Below are positions 49,963 through 59,143 of a stretch of 64,000 nucleotides of DNA, in pieces. The notes below the pieces were generated by a model, which did not search any database, had not been told where the DNA came from, and saw only the letters and a program-made list of their open reading frames with translations. Source of the stretch: Mesorhizobium shangrilense (GTDB lineage: Bacteria; Pseudomonadota; Alphaproteobacteria; Rhizobiales; Rhizobiaceae); NCBI RefSeq assembly GCF_040537815.1, contig NZ_JBEWSZ010000001.1:4960001-5024000 (forward strand), read 5' to 3'. Both the position numbers and the translations under genes were made by a program. Numbering within the stretch: position 1 is the first letter of the stretch; each line of letters begins with the position of its first letter.

Positions 49963-50859
49963 TCATGCGCCGATGGCGGCCGCCTTCGCCAGCAGTTTTT
50001 CGGCCTGCGCCAGATGCAGCCGCTCGACCATTTTTCCATCGAGTGCAATCACACCCTTGCCGGCATTTTCTGGCAGCGAAAAGGCGGCCTTCACCGCGCG
50101 TGCCTCGGCCACGGCTTCGGACGATGGTGCAAAGGCATTGTTCGCGGCTTCGATCTGAGTGGGGTGAATGAGGGTCTTGCCGTCGAAACCCATCACGGCG
50201 GCTTCCGCGCATTCGCGGCCGAAAGCGTCGAGGTCGCGAAAATCGTTGAAGACGCCATCGAGCACGTCGAGACCACCGGCGCGCGCCGCCAGCACCATCT
50301 GCATCAGCCAAGGCACGAGATAACGCCGGTCGGGCGTCGGCAGCACACCGGTGTCTTTCACCAGGTCATTCGTTCCGGCAACGAAACAAGCCAGCCGAGA
50401 GGCGGGGTCGCGGCCGAGTTCGGCGATAGCGCCGATGTTGAGCATGGCCTTGGGCGTCTCGATCATCGCCCATAATTTCACGTCGTCCGGCACGAGATTG
50501 TCGTCGAGCACGTCGCCGGCTTCGAGAATGTCGCGTGGCGTGCTGACCTTGGGCAAAAGGATGCCATCGGACAGGCAATTTGCAGCAGCCAGCAAATCAT
50601 CCGCGCCCCGTTCGCTGGAGAGCGCATTGATGCGCACGATCATCTCGCAACGCCGGCCAAAGTGGTTGGCGACTGGGCGATTGGCGACGATTCCCGCCAG
50701 CTTTTCGCGCGCGGAAACCTTGTCGGCCTGGGCAATACCGTCTTCCAGATCGATGATGACGGCGTCGCAGGAAAGCTGCGCGATCTTGGCCAGCGCCTTG
50801 TCGTTCGAAGCCGGGACATAGAGCACCGAGCGGCGCGGGCGGTAGGTGTCGGTTGTCAT
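49963..50859 (-). CDS. HpcH/HpaI aldolase/CitE-like lyase family protein
   Basis: A 298-residue TIM-barrel enzyme. It begins MTTDTYRPRRSVLYVPASND, with DAVIIDLEDGIAQADK (metal-site acid), MIVRINAL, ILLPKVSTPRDI, and LWAMIETPKAMLNIGAIAEL (Glu), and ends GKTLIHPTQIEAAN. This is the citrate-lyase beta/malyl-CoA lyase-like group, including mesaconyl- and citramalyl-CoA cleaving types. With no other citrate-lyase subunits near, it probably acts on a CoA thioester. The long open frame upstream of 50859 is a shadow of other DNA. Confidence 0.87.
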   Translation of the reverse strand: MTTDTYRPRRSVLYVPASNDKALAKIAQLSCDAVIIDLEDGIAQADKVSAREKLAGIVANRPVANHFGRRCEMIVRINALSSERGADDLLAAANCLSDGILLPKVSTPRDILEAGDVLDDNLVPDDVKLWAMIETPKAMLNIGAIAELGRDPASRLACFVAGTNDLVKDTGVLPTPDRRYLVPWLMQMVLAARAGGLDVLDGVFNDFRDLDAFGRECAEAAVMGFDGKTLIHPTQIEAANNAFAPSSEAVAEARAVKAAFSLPENAGKGVIALDGKMVERLHLAQAEKLLAKAAAIGA

Positions 50860-51240
50860 GCCCGATCTATGCCGCCTGTGGCCGGTCGAGGCAAGCGTCC
50901 GACTTGTGCCTGAGATAGACCACCAATCGCCAAGGCGGGTGAGGGGCGGCGCCAACGTCTGGAAACATGGCGAATTCGATCTCAAGCGATTGCCCTGCAC
51001 GAAAACTGCACGAGATTGCCGAAAACCTCCTCGGAACCGCCCAACCGCCTGCATGTCGACGTGTGAGACAGGCGGCATGCAAACAATACGAAAACCCCGT
51101 TGGTCCCTACCCTCCCGGCTCCGCAATGACGGCTGGTGGCTCGGTGATGCGACACGTGCGAACCCCGCGGCAATCCTCATCCCTTTTGCCCGCAGGAGCC
51201 CGCCGACCATCCGGCTGGACGCCATCAGGAAAGCCCGGTC
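50860..51240. other. 381-bp divergent intergenic region with repeat remnant
   Basis: It contains TGAGGGGCGGCGCCAAC (50939-50955), also present at the right end of repeat R3, next to a CGCCAA word, so it looks like the remnant of an R2/R3-type element. A CCGCCTG...CAGGCGG hairpin with a 17-nt loop lies near 51044-51074. No clear gene. The promoters of the lyase and DUF4173 genes must be here, but I cannot place them. Confidence 0.4.
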
Positions 51241-52794
51241 ATGACATCGTTCTTCACTGCCGCGCCGCGTTATTGCAGCCGCTTCGGCGCCGCTGTCCTG
51301 CTTGTCGTGCTGGCGGATTTCCTGTTCTACGGCCAGCCCGCCGGCATCACGGTTTTCCTGTTCGCCATCCTGATTGCCGGTGCGGTCGTGGCCGTGCACC
51401 CGGCGGCCTTCAGCGACGGCAGGGTCTGGCTCAGGCCGGGCGCCCTGTTCGTCGCGCTGCTGCCGCTTGTTGAAAATGTCAGCCCCTTGTCTGTCTCGAT
51501 CGCGCTTGTGGCCATGGCCATTTTCGCGCTTTCGCTGGCCGGCCGGCTGCGCGACCGCATCGCTCGTATTGCCGGCCAGGTCGCGCTGTTCCTGCTGGCC
51601 GCACCGTTCCGGTTCATCCGCGATTTCATCCGCTGGCGAAAGGCGGCGCGACGGATCGGCCAACGCCGTATCCGCTTTGCGACTTTTGCCGTCTGGGTGA
51701 TGCCGCTGACGCTCGGCGCCGTCTTCCTCGCTCTGTTCGGCGCCGCCAACCCTGTCATCGAATACTGGCTGTCGCTGATCGATCTCATAAAGCTGCTCGA
51801 TCTCATCCAGTTCGCGCGGATTGCGTTCTGGCTGTTCATGCTTGCCAGCGTCTGGGTCTTCCTGCGACCGCGCCTGCCACGATTTCCGCGCCGCATTGCA
51901 CGTCTCAAGCCCGACCTTGCCGCTGTTCAGCCGACGGCCAATCCGGACAAGCGCGTCGTCGAGGACGTCCTGTTCGGCAAAGCCGCCATCCTGCGTGCGC
52001 TCATCGTCTTCAACATCCTGTTTGCGGTGCAGACCGGGCTCGATGCCGTCTATCTGTGGGGCGGCATCGCGCTGCCCGACGGGCTGACCTACGCCGTCTA
52101 TGCGCATCGCGGCGCCTATCCGTTGATCGTCACAGCGCTGCTCGCCGCCGGCTTCGTGCTCGCGGCGCTGCGTCCCGACAGCGCGACATCCGCCGATCCC
52201 CTTATTCGCAGGCTTGTTTACGCCTGGGTGGCGCAGAACATCATGCTGGTCATCTCGTCGATCCTGCGGCTCGACCTCTATATCGGCGTCTATGCGCTGA
52301 CCTACTGGCGCATCGCCGCCTTCGTGTGGATGGGGCTGGTGGCGGCCGGTCTTGCCCTGATCATCGCCCGCATCGCGCTTGGCAAATCCAATGCGTGGCT
52401 GCTGTCCGCCAATCTTCTGACGTTATCGGCGACGCTTTATACCTGCTGTTTCATCAATTTCGCAGCAACGATCGCCAATTACAATGTCGACCATTCCCTC
52501 GAAATGACCGGCCAGGGCACTCCACTCGACGCCTCGTATCTTCGTGCGCTTGGCCCGGCTGCGTTTCCGGCCTTCGATCGTTTCCTCGATCATCAGAGCC
52601 GGACGGCTGCCGCCAATGATCCGGCCCTCCGCGACCTCACGGGAGTGCGTGGAAGCGACGAACGATGGTATCGCACCATCCAGCAAAACTGGCGTGTCTG
52701 GAGCTTTCGCGACTGGCGGCTGCTTGCCTATCTCGACAGGAGAGGTCCGGTCGTGATTCCCTCTGTTTCCGAACCTTACCTACCGGGCCGCTGA
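51241..52794 (+). CDS. DUF4173 multi-pass membrane protein
   Basis: A 517-residue protein with about twelve hydrophobic helices in the first 420 residues and a soluble C-terminal tail of about 90 residues (DHQSRTAAANDPALRDLTGV and following). The stretch IGVYALTYWRIAAFVWMGLVAAGLA is characteristic of DUF4173. AGGAAAG lies before the ATG. It ends only 3 bp before the response regulator, so it is in the same operon and is likely linked to the signal or output of the two-component pair. Function unknown. Confidence 0.85.
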   Translation: MTSFFTAAPRYCSRFGAAVLLVVLADFLFYGQPAGITVFLFAILIAGAVVAVHPAAFSDGRVWLRPGALFVALLPLVENVSPLSVSIALVAMAIFALSLAGRLRDRIARIAGQVALFLLAAPFRFIRDFIRWRKAARRIGQRRIRFATFAVWVMPLTLGAVFLALFGAANPVIEYWLSLIDLIKLLDLIQFARIAFWLFMLASVWVFLRPRLPRFPRRIARLKPDLAAVQPTANPDKRVVEDVLFGKAAILRALIVFNILFAVQTGLDAVYLWGGIALPDGLTYAVYAHRGAYPLIVTALLAAGFVLAALRPDSATSADPLIRRLVYAWVAQNIMLVISSILRLDLYIGVYALTYWRIAAFVWMGLVAAGLALIIARIALGKSNAWLLSANLLTLSATLYTCCFINFAATIANYNVDHSLEMTGQGTPLDASYLRALGPAAFPAFDRFLDHQSRTAAANDPALRDLTGVRGSDERWYRTIQQNWRVWSFRDWRLLAYLDRRGPVVIPSVSEPYLPGR

Positions 52795-52797
52795 CCC

Positions 52798-53490
52798 ATG
52801 CCGCATCACATCCTCGTCGCCGATGACGATCCGCATATCCGCGAAGTGATCTGCTTCGCGCTCGAAAAAGCCGGCATGAAAACGCAGGCGGTGGCTGATG
52901 GCGCCGCCGCCCTGCAGGCGGTCGAGCGCCGCGCGCCCGATCTCATCGTGCTCGACATCGGCATGCCGGAAATGGACGGGCTGGAAGTCTGCCGGCGGCT
53001 GCGGCAGCGATCCGACGTGCCGGTGCTGTTCCTGTCCGCGCGCGATGAAGAAATCGATCGGGTGCTTGGGCTGGAAATGGGCGGCGACGACTATGTGACA
53101 AAACCGTTCAGCCCGCGCGAGCTGGTCGCCCGCGTCAACGTCATCCTGCGCCGCGCCCGCCCAGTGTCGCCCGAACAGGCGGATGACAGGCAGTTCACCC
53201 ACGGCAAGCTCGCCTTGGCGCCGGCCAGCCATGCCGCCAGCTTCGACGGCAAGCCGCTTGCCCTGACCGCCATCGAGTTCTCGATCCTCAGGGGATTCCT
53301 GGCGCGGCCCACCCATGTGCTCGACCGCGACATGGTGATGGCCAATGCCTATGCCGCCAACATCCATGTCGCCGACCGCACCGTCGACAGCCATATCCGC
53401 AACATCCGCGCCAAGCTGGCGGCGGCGGGTTGCGCGGATGTGATCGAGACCGTGCATGGCGTCGGCTTCCGGCTCGGCCGATGCGGCTGA
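52798..53490 (+). CDS. OmpR-family response regulator (CreB-like)
   Basis: A 230-residue regulator. The receiver has DDD at 10-11, phospho-acceptor Asp53 (IVLDIGMPEMDG), Ser80 and Lys102 (YVTKPF). The winged helix contains LALTAIEFSILRGFLARPTHVLDRD and ends VIETVHGVGFRLGRCG. It overlaps the kinase gene by 10 bp. It is the second OmpR-type two-component system of the window. The order membrane protein, regulator, kinase recalls the creABCD idea only loosely. Confidence 0.92.
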   Translation: MPHHILVADDDPHIREVICFALEKAGMKTQAVADGAAALQAVERRAPDLIVLDIGMPEMDGLEVCRRLRQRSDVPVLFLSARDEEIDRVLGLEMGGDDYVTKPFSPRELVARVNVILRRARPVSPEQADDRQFTHGKLALAPASHAASFDGKPLALTAIEFSILRGFLARPTHVLDRDMVMANAYAANIHVADRTVDSHIRNIRAKLAAAGCADVIETVHGVGFRLGRCG

Positions 53491-55064
53491 CGACCTCCAA
53501 CAAATGGATCGGCCGCAAATGGCGGCCGCGCCTGGCCACGGTCGTCGTCGCCATCCTGGTCCTGGTGATGGCCTTGCCGCTGGTCGGCCTGTTTTTCTTC
53601 CGCCTCTACGAAAACCAGTTGATCCGCCAGACCGAGGCGGAGCTGATCGCGCAGGGTGCTGCCATCGCCGCCATCTATGCGCAGGACGTGCGCGATGCCG
53701 GCATTCCCGCAGACAAGCTCGGCGCGCCGATGCCCGCCAGCCGAGGCAATGTGAACTATCCCTACCTGCCGATCGAGCCCAGCCTCGATCTTGCCTCCGA
53801 CACTGTGCTTCCGACCCGGCCCGAGGGGAAGGCAGCAACCATCGATCCTGCCTTCGCGGCGATCGGTGCGCGCCTGTCCGGTGTTCTCGACGCCACGCAG
53901 AAAACCACGCTGGCCGGCTTCCGGCTGCTCGACCCTGCGGGCGTCGTCATTGCCGGGCGCGATGAGGTCGGACTGTCGCTGGCCGATGTCGCGGAGGTGC
54001 GGGAGGCGCTCGCCGGGCGCTATGCCAGCGAACTGAGGCTGCGGATCCCCGACCAGCCGACGCCGCCACTCTATTCGGTCAGCCGAGGCACCAGGGTGCG
54101 TGTCTTCGTCGCCATGCCGGTGGTCGTCGACGGCCATGTCGCCGGAGTGGTCTATGTGTCGCGAACGCCCAACAACATCGTCAAGCATCTCTATGGCGAG
54201 CGCGGCAAGGTGACGGCGGCGGCGATCGCCATCCTCGGCGGCACGCTGCTGATCGGCCTGGTCTTCCTGCGCACCGTCAGCCGGCCGATCTATGCGCTGA
54301 TCGACCGCACCCAGCGCATCGCCGCCGGCGAACGCGACGCGATCAGGCCGCTCGACCACCACGGCACGCGCGAGATGGCGGAACTGTCCGCCGCCTTCCT
54401 CGACATGGCCGAAAAACTGCAGGCGCGGTCCGACAGCATCCAGACTTTCGCCACCCATGTCTCGCACGAGCTCAAATCGCCGCTGACGGCCATCCAGGGC
54501 GCGGCCGAATTGTTGCGCGATTCCGGTGCGGCGATGGACGATGCGGAGCGGCGGCGCTTCTCCAACAATATCGTCACCGATGCGGGGCGTCTCAATCTTC
54601 TGGTCCGTCGCCTGCTCGACTTGGCGCGCGCCGAAAACCGTCCGCCAAGCGGGGAAAGCACCTCGATGAGTGCAGCGCTTGCAGCGCTCCCCGTCGATAA
54701 CCGGCTGGCGGTTCGCGTCGAGGCCGGCGGTGATGTCGGCCTGCGCATGTCCACCGAGAACGGGACAATCGTGCTCGCCAATCTCATCGACAATTCGGCC
54801 AGGCACGGCGCAACGCTGGTTTCGGTCACTGCGACGAGTATCGACGGCAAGGCGCGCATCCTGATCGATGACGACGGCGCCGGCATTTCGCCCAGCAACC
54901 GGGCGCGAATCTTCGAGCCGTTCTTCACCACGCGCCGCGAATCCGGCGGCACCGGGATGGGGCTGGGTATCGTGCTGGCCCTTCTGAAAGCGCATGATGG
55001 TACGATCAGGCTGGTTGACTCCGAGGCCGGCACGCGCTTCGAGATCATCTTGCCTGCCGCGTAA
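53481..55064 (+). CDS. Sensor histidine kinase (CreC-like)
   Basis: A 527-residue kinase with transmembrane helix 1 (about 18-40), a large periplasmic sensor (about 42-242) that looks like a tandem CHASE/Cache-type fold (FRLLDPAGVVIAGRDEVGLS), helix 2 (about 244-264) and HAMP. HisKA has His329 in HVSHELKSPLTAIQG; the HATPase has N box NLIDNSARHG, G1 DDDGAGISP and G2 GTGMGLGIV. The ATG at 53481 overlaps the regulator stop. The extracytoplasmic domain contains no obvious ligand motif. Confidence 0.92.
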   Translation: MRLTTSNKWIGRKWRPRLATVVVAILVLVMALPLVGLFFFRLYENQLIRQTEAELIAQGAAIAAIYAQDVRDAGIPADKLGAPMPASRGNVNYPYLPIEPSLDLASDTVLPTRPEGKAATIDPAFAAIGARLSGVLDATQKTTLAGFRLLDPAGVVIAGRDEVGLSLADVAEVREALAGRYASELRLRIPDQPTPPLYSVSRGTRVRVFVAMPVVVDGHVAGVVYVSRTPNNIVKHLYGERGKVTAAAIAILGGTLLIGLVFLRTVSRPIYALIDRTQRIAAGERDAIRPLDHHGTREMAELSAAFLDMAEKLQARSDSIQTFATHVSHELKSPLTAIQGAAELLRDSGAAMDDAERRRFSNNIVTDAGRLNLLVRRLLDLARAENRPPSGESTSMSAALAALPVDNRLAVRVEAGGDVGLRMSTENGTIVLANLIDNSARHGATLVSVTATSIDGKARILIDDDGAGISPSNRARIFEPFFTTRRESGGTGMGLGIVLALLKAHDGTIRLVDSEAGTRFEIILPAA

Positions 55065-55103
55065 CTCCCCATCAGCGGCTCGAATCGGAAAGGGCATAAG
55101 AGA

Positions 55104-56270
55104 GTGCGCTACGACATCGTCATCATTGGCGGGGCCATCGTCGGCTCCTCGGTTGCCTATTATCTGCGCGAGGAAGGGTTTTCGGGCTCCATCGCGCTGA
55201 TCGAGCGGGACCCGCAATTCGCCCATGCGGCGACGACACTGTCCATGGCCTCGATCCGCCAGCAATTCTCGATTCCAGAAAACATCCGCCTGTCGCAATT
55301 CACGCTGAAACTGTTCCGGCGGCTGAAGGAAGAATTCGGCACGGACGCCGACATCGGTTTCCGCGAGGGCGGCTATCTCATCCTCGCCGGCGAGAACGGC
55401 TTGCCGATCCTCAAGGCCAATCATGACGCGCAGATCGCCGAAGGCGCCGACATCGTGCTGGAGGACGCCGAGCAGCTGACGCGGCGCTTCGCGTGGCTGT
55501 CAACCGAAGGTATTTCCGCCGGCGCCTATGGCCGGACCGGCGAAGGCTGGTTCGACGCGCATGCGATGTTGATGCTGTTCCGCAAGGCGCTGCGCGACAA
55601 GAATGTTGATTTCCTTGCTGCCTCGGTCACCGGCATCGAGCGGCAGGGCGACCACGTCACCGGCGTCATCCTCGGCAATGGCGAGACGCTGGAGGCCGGT
55701 ATCGTCGTCAATGCCGCCGGGCCGAACGCCGGCAAGGTGGCCGGCATGGCCGGGCTGGCGCTGCCGGTCGAGCCGCGCAAGCGCAATGTCTTCGTCTTCG
55801 AGGCACGCGAGAAATATGCCGACATGCCGCTGCTGGTCGATCCCTCCGGCATCTATGTGCGCCCGGAAGGCTCGGTCTACCTCACCGGCGGCGCCGAGCC
55901 GGAAGAGGGCGATGGTCCCGCCGATCCCGCCGATTTCGAGCCGGACTGGCCGCTGTTCGAAGAGGTTATCTGGCCGGTGCTGGCCACCCGTATCCCCGCC
56001 TTCGAGGCGATCAAGCCGACGCGGGCCTGGGCCGGGCATTACGACTACAACACGCTCGACCAGAACGCGGTGGTCGGGCCGCATCCGCAGGTCGGCAATT
56101 TCATCTTCGCCAACGGCTTTTCCGGCCACGGCCTGCAGCAGGCGCCGGCCGTCGGCAAGGCGCTGGCGGAACTGATCGTGCATGGCGGCTACCGCACCGT
56201 CGATTGTTCGGCGTTCGGCTACAGCCGCGTCGCCGAAGGGCGGGCGTTCCGGGAGTTGAACGTGATCTGA
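55104..56270 (+). CDS. FAD-dependent oxidoreductase (DAO family)
   Basis: A 388-residue flavoenzyme with N-terminal YDIVIIGGAIVGSSVAYYL and LIERDPQFAHAATTLSMASIRQQFS, typical of sarcosine oxidase/hydroxyglutarate-oxidase-like DAO members, and a C-terminal NFIFANGFSGHGLQQAPAVG flavin motif. The start is GTG at 55104. It is 39 bp downstream of the kinase but is probably an independent unit. A D-amino or N-methyl amino acid is the probable substrate type; the exact one is unknown. Confidence 0.85.
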   Translation: MRYDIVIIGGAIVGSSVAYYLREEGFSGSIALIERDPQFAHAATTLSMASIRQQFSIPENIRLSQFTLKLFRRLKEEFGTDADIGFREGGYLILAGENGLPILKANHDAQIAEGADIVLEDAEQLTRRFAWLSTEGISAGAYGRTGEGWFDAHAMLMLFRKALRDKNVDFLAASVTGIERQGDHVTGVILGNGETLEAGIVVNAAGPNAGKVAGMAGLALPVEPRKRNVFVFEAREKYADMPLLVDPSGIYVRPEGSVYLTGGAEPEEGDGPADPADFEPDWPLFEEVIWPVLATRIPAFEAIKPTRAWAGHYDYNTLDQNAVVGPHPQVGNFIFANGFSGHGLQQAPAVGKALAELIVHGGYRTVDCSAFGYSRVAEGRAFRELNVI

Positions 56271-56280
56271 GGGGCGTGTC

Positions 56281-58188
56281 CTAATACGTCAGCGTAATCT
56301 GCATCTGGGGCAGCGGTCTTGGTGCCGTGTTGGTGAAATCGGGCCCTTTGTCTTTCCATTCATGGCCCTTGGCGATCAGGCCTTCGAGTAGACTTCTTGC
56401 CTCCTCGCGTTGCACGGAACCTTCGAAATCATAGGGCGGCATCGGATTGTCGGTACGCGCAGATTCATAGGCGTTCACGTAATCGGCGATCTTCGGCGTG
56501 TAGTTCGCGCTGTCGGCAACCTTGATCGTGTAGCGCTGCATGGCCGACGCGAGGTTGCGCCAGCGTGTCCAATAATGGTCGTCGAAAGAGAATTCCGCGA
56601 ACTTCTCGCCCGCCTGCGTTCCCTTCAGCGAAATCTGCGCCAGAATCTCCTTGGACATGTTCAGGTTCATGCCGCCCTGCTCCTGCGTCAGGGAAACATG
56701 GACGATCCGTTCGCGATTGCCGGGGGCGCGCGACTGGAGCAAATCGCGCCAGTTCTGCATCGTCGCGATGATGCCAAAAATAAATCCCGACAGCTCCTTC
56801 ACGGCCAACATGCTGGCGATCGACTGATACTGAGCCTGCCAGCCGTCGCTGGGTTTCGGCAGGAAAACGTCAGGGGTTTTCGTCTGGTTGCCCGCACTGG
56901 GCCCATTTGCATCAGGGTACACGAGGTCGATCGCGAAAGTAGGCCACCGTGGCAGGGGGGCATCAAACAGATGGATGGGGAAGTTGCTGCAGATACCGCC
57001 GTCGGAAAACCAGCACTGTCGGAAGGCGGCGGCAGCCGGCCCTTCTCCGATGCCTCCGGCTGCGAGCGAGTCGGTGCTCTCCAGCTGCGTTTTCGGCCTG
57101 CCGCGCTTCCGCTCCGGCGTCGCCACACCTTGAATGGATCCGGCGCCAACCGATTCATGGAGGGGAACGGCGCTTATCAGCAGGGGAAAGCTCAGGCTCA
57201 TCCGCGTGGCCACCAGCACCGGCAGATCGCATGCGGCTGGCAATGGGTAGTATGTATCGCCCTTGAAGGAACGATTTTCAGGAGCCTGCCTGATCATCCA
57301 GTCAACGAGATCCTTGGGAAACAGCGTCTCGAATTCGTGCTTCAGGAACCAGAAATGTGTGTCCTTGTCGAAGGGCAGGCTTCGCGGCTCGCTATGCGAG
57401 ACGTCGGTGGTGATCATCGTCAGCGAAACGGCATGGTCCGAATGCGGCTCATGCTCATAGCGCGGCGCGTGCCACAGATCGCTGAACAGGAGCGGCCTGT
57501 CAGGAGACTGGCCGGACAGATTCTGCAGGGTCTCATGAAGCCAGTCGGTAAGCGCCGGTTTCGACCCTCCGCCGAAATGCCTGGCCTGCTGTTTGCCCGA
57601 GCAGAGACCGAGGAGATTGCGCCGCGCGACACGCGCCACGCGCAAGACCGCGAACACCGCGCCGACCGCATAGGCCCCGAGAAATGAGGGGATTGCATGC
57701 AGCAGGATTGCCCAGAAGCTCGAAAAATATCCCGCGGCCCACCATCCGCAACAAAGGAGGGCAAACAGGAAAAACGTTTCAAGCGGAGCGATGGCGATAA
57801 CCGCGAAGAGAAGCCAAAGGCACTTTCGTATGATGCCGGCGTTTCCAGCCAGGACAACGAGCAGCCTGTAGGCATTCCAGGCCCCCGGGGCGGGCTGGAA
57901 GAGGTTGTAGATGAAGCCATCGCTCGAAAGATTCCCCGACACTCCCGCCAGGCCGTGGAAGCCGATCAGGCCCGGATCTCCGGAGATTTCGGATCCGAGG
58001 GTCTTTCGCCGCTCTCCGACCGCGGCGGCCGCGCATGCAGCGGCGGCAATCGCGCCGGCGGATGTTCCGCCAATACTCTTGAATCGGTAGGTTTTCGACA
58101 GTTCCAGGGCGGCATTGGGATAAACGATACCGCTGGTGATGCCGCCCTTCATCACAAGATCACAATATCTGGACAAACTCTCCGCCAC
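56281..58188 (-). CDS. Patatin-like phospholipase with internal transmembrane segment
   Basis: A 635-residue protein. The oxyanion loop DLVMKGGITSGIVYPNAAL is near the N-terminus, the nucleophile elbow GGTSAG has Ser43, and the catalytic Asp is in SDGG (about 396-398), so the patatin dyad is complete. Between them (about 108-185) lie two to three hydrophobic helices (LLFAVIAIAPLETFFLFALL, FWAILLHAIPSFLGAYAVGA), which anchor the enzyme in the membrane. GTG at 58188 was chosen because GGGAGGGG lies 4-5 nt before it; the open frame upstream adds a false leader. By eye its base composition is less GC-rich than its neighbours, hinting at transfer. Confidence 0.8.
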   Translation of the reverse strand: MAESLSRYCDLVMKGGITSGIVYPNAALELSKTYRFKSIGGTSAGAIAAAACAAAAVGERRKTLGSEISGDPGLIGFHGLAGVSGNLSSDGFIYNLFQPAPGAWNAYRLLVVLAGNAGIIRKCLWLLFAVIAIAPLETFFLFALLCCGWWAAGYFSSFWAILLHAIPSFLGAYAVGAVFAVLRVARVARRNLLGLCSGKQQARHFGGGSKPALTDWLHETLQNLSGQSPDRPLLFSDLWHAPRYEHEPHSDHAVSLTMITTDVSHSEPRSLPFDKDTHFWFLKHEFETLFPKDLVDWMIRQAPENRSFKGDTYYPLPAACDLPVLVATRMSLSFPLLISAVPLHESVGAGSIQGVATPERKRGRPKTQLESTDSLAAGGIGEGPAAAAFRQCWFSDGGICSNFPIHLFDAPLPRWPTFAIDLVYPDANGPSAGNQTKTPDVFLPKPSDGWQAQYQSIASMLAVKELSGFIFGIIATMQNWRDLLQSRAPGNRERIVHVSLTQEQGGMNLNMSKEILAQISLKGTQAGEKFAEFSFDDHYWTRWRNLASAMQRYTIKVADSANYTPKIADYVNAYESARTDNPMPPYDFEGSVQREEARSLLEGLIAKGHEWKDKGPDFTNTAPRPLPQMQITLTY

Positions 58189-58305
58189 CGACCCCTCCCA
58201 AAATGCTGAAAGCAAAATCGCCAACACAGGAAGCATTCGACACAGCATGTACTGCTGCCATGCGGTCGGTGCCCAGCAGACGATGTGCCTCTTCTTGTGA
58301 AAAGT

Positions 58306-59043
58306 CTATTGCCGCGTGCAGAAATGGCCGATAACGAGGGCGTTGCCAAGCGCATGGCCGTCGGCGGTGTTGTCGAAAATGCACCAGACTTCGGCACCGG
58401 CTGCCGCTGCTGTTTGCATTTGCCGCCCAATCTGGTTGAGCCTTTCGGCGTCGTAGTCCGAGTAATAGATGCGCGGCGCGCCATGCATGCGGAAGTAGGC
58501 AAGGCCGGCCCAGCCGCCCGGCAGCGCCGCGGCTGGAACCAGGGCCGGATCGGCCGCAATACGCGCGACGCCGCAGCCGGCGAGGAGCGCATCCGCGTCC
58601 GCAGCGAACCAGCTGGGATGGCGCGGCTCGCAGGCCAGCTTGACGACGGTTCGCTTGCGCAACATGGCGAAGAAGCAGGCTGCGATGTCCGGATCGAAGG
58701 CCAGGCCCGGCGGCAACTGCACCACCAGCACGCTGAGCTTGGCGCCGAGACCTTCGACCTCAAGGAGAAACGCCTCGACAAGGTCCTCGCAGCCAACGAG
58801 ACGGCGCTCATGGGTCACAGCCTTGGGCGCTTTCACCGAGAAGCGGAAATGCTCGGGCACGGAGTCTTTCCAGCGCTCATAGGTCTCGCGACGGTGCGGC
58901 TTGTAAAAGGAGGTGTCGATTTCGACGATCGGAAGGCGCTCGGCGTAACGTTCGAGATGCGAGCCGGATTGCGGGAAGTCTTCCTTGTATCGCGCAGAAA
59001 TGCCCCAGCCGGCCGTGCCCGTGAAACATCCCTGCTTTTGCAT
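58306..59043 (-). CDS. DUF72 (YecE-like) family protein
   Basis: A 245-residue TIM-barrel-like protein with GCFTGTAGWGISARYKEDFP, VEIDTSFYKPHRRETYERW, FRFSVKAPKAVTHERRL and EVWCIFDNTADGHALGNAL, the DUF72/YecE hallmark series. The family resembles endonuclease IV-type barrels, but its function is unproven. A start at 59043 gives a normal family N-terminus. It is a single gene. Confidence 0.9.
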   Translation of the reverse strand: MQKQGCFTGTAGWGISARYKEDFPQSGSHLERYAERLPIVEIDTSFYKPHRRETYERWKDSVPEHFRFSVKAPKAVTHERRLVGCEDLVEAFLLEVEGLGAKLSVLVVQLPPGLAFDPDIAACFFAMLRKRTVVKLACEPRHPSWFAADADALLAGCGVARIAADPALVPAAALPGGWAGLAYFRMHGAPRIYYSDYDAERLNQIGRQMQTAAAAGAEVWCIFDNTADGHALGNALVIGHFCTRQ

Positions 59044-59143
59044 GCATGGGATGTGGATTGGGCGACGATAACGTCAAGGTGTGACGGCGCTTTGGAGGGC
59101 GGTCTCCTTTGACACTGGCAGGACAGCACCCCCGACCCGCTGC

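Noticed and set aside
50860..52107. N-terminal extension of the CitE-like frame into 52.1 kb
   Set aside because: The family N-terminus begins at 50859 and the extension is antisense to the DUF4173 gene.
53349..55424. 691-codon open frame on the minus strand
   Set aside because: It is antisense to the histidine kinase and part of the flavoenzyme; no recognisable protein features.
56281..58188. Patatin gene as part of a CBASS-type defence operon
   Set aside because: Neighbours are a DAO flavoenzyme and a DUF72 protein on their own; no nucleotide cyclase, ubiquitin-like or HORMA-type gene is present.
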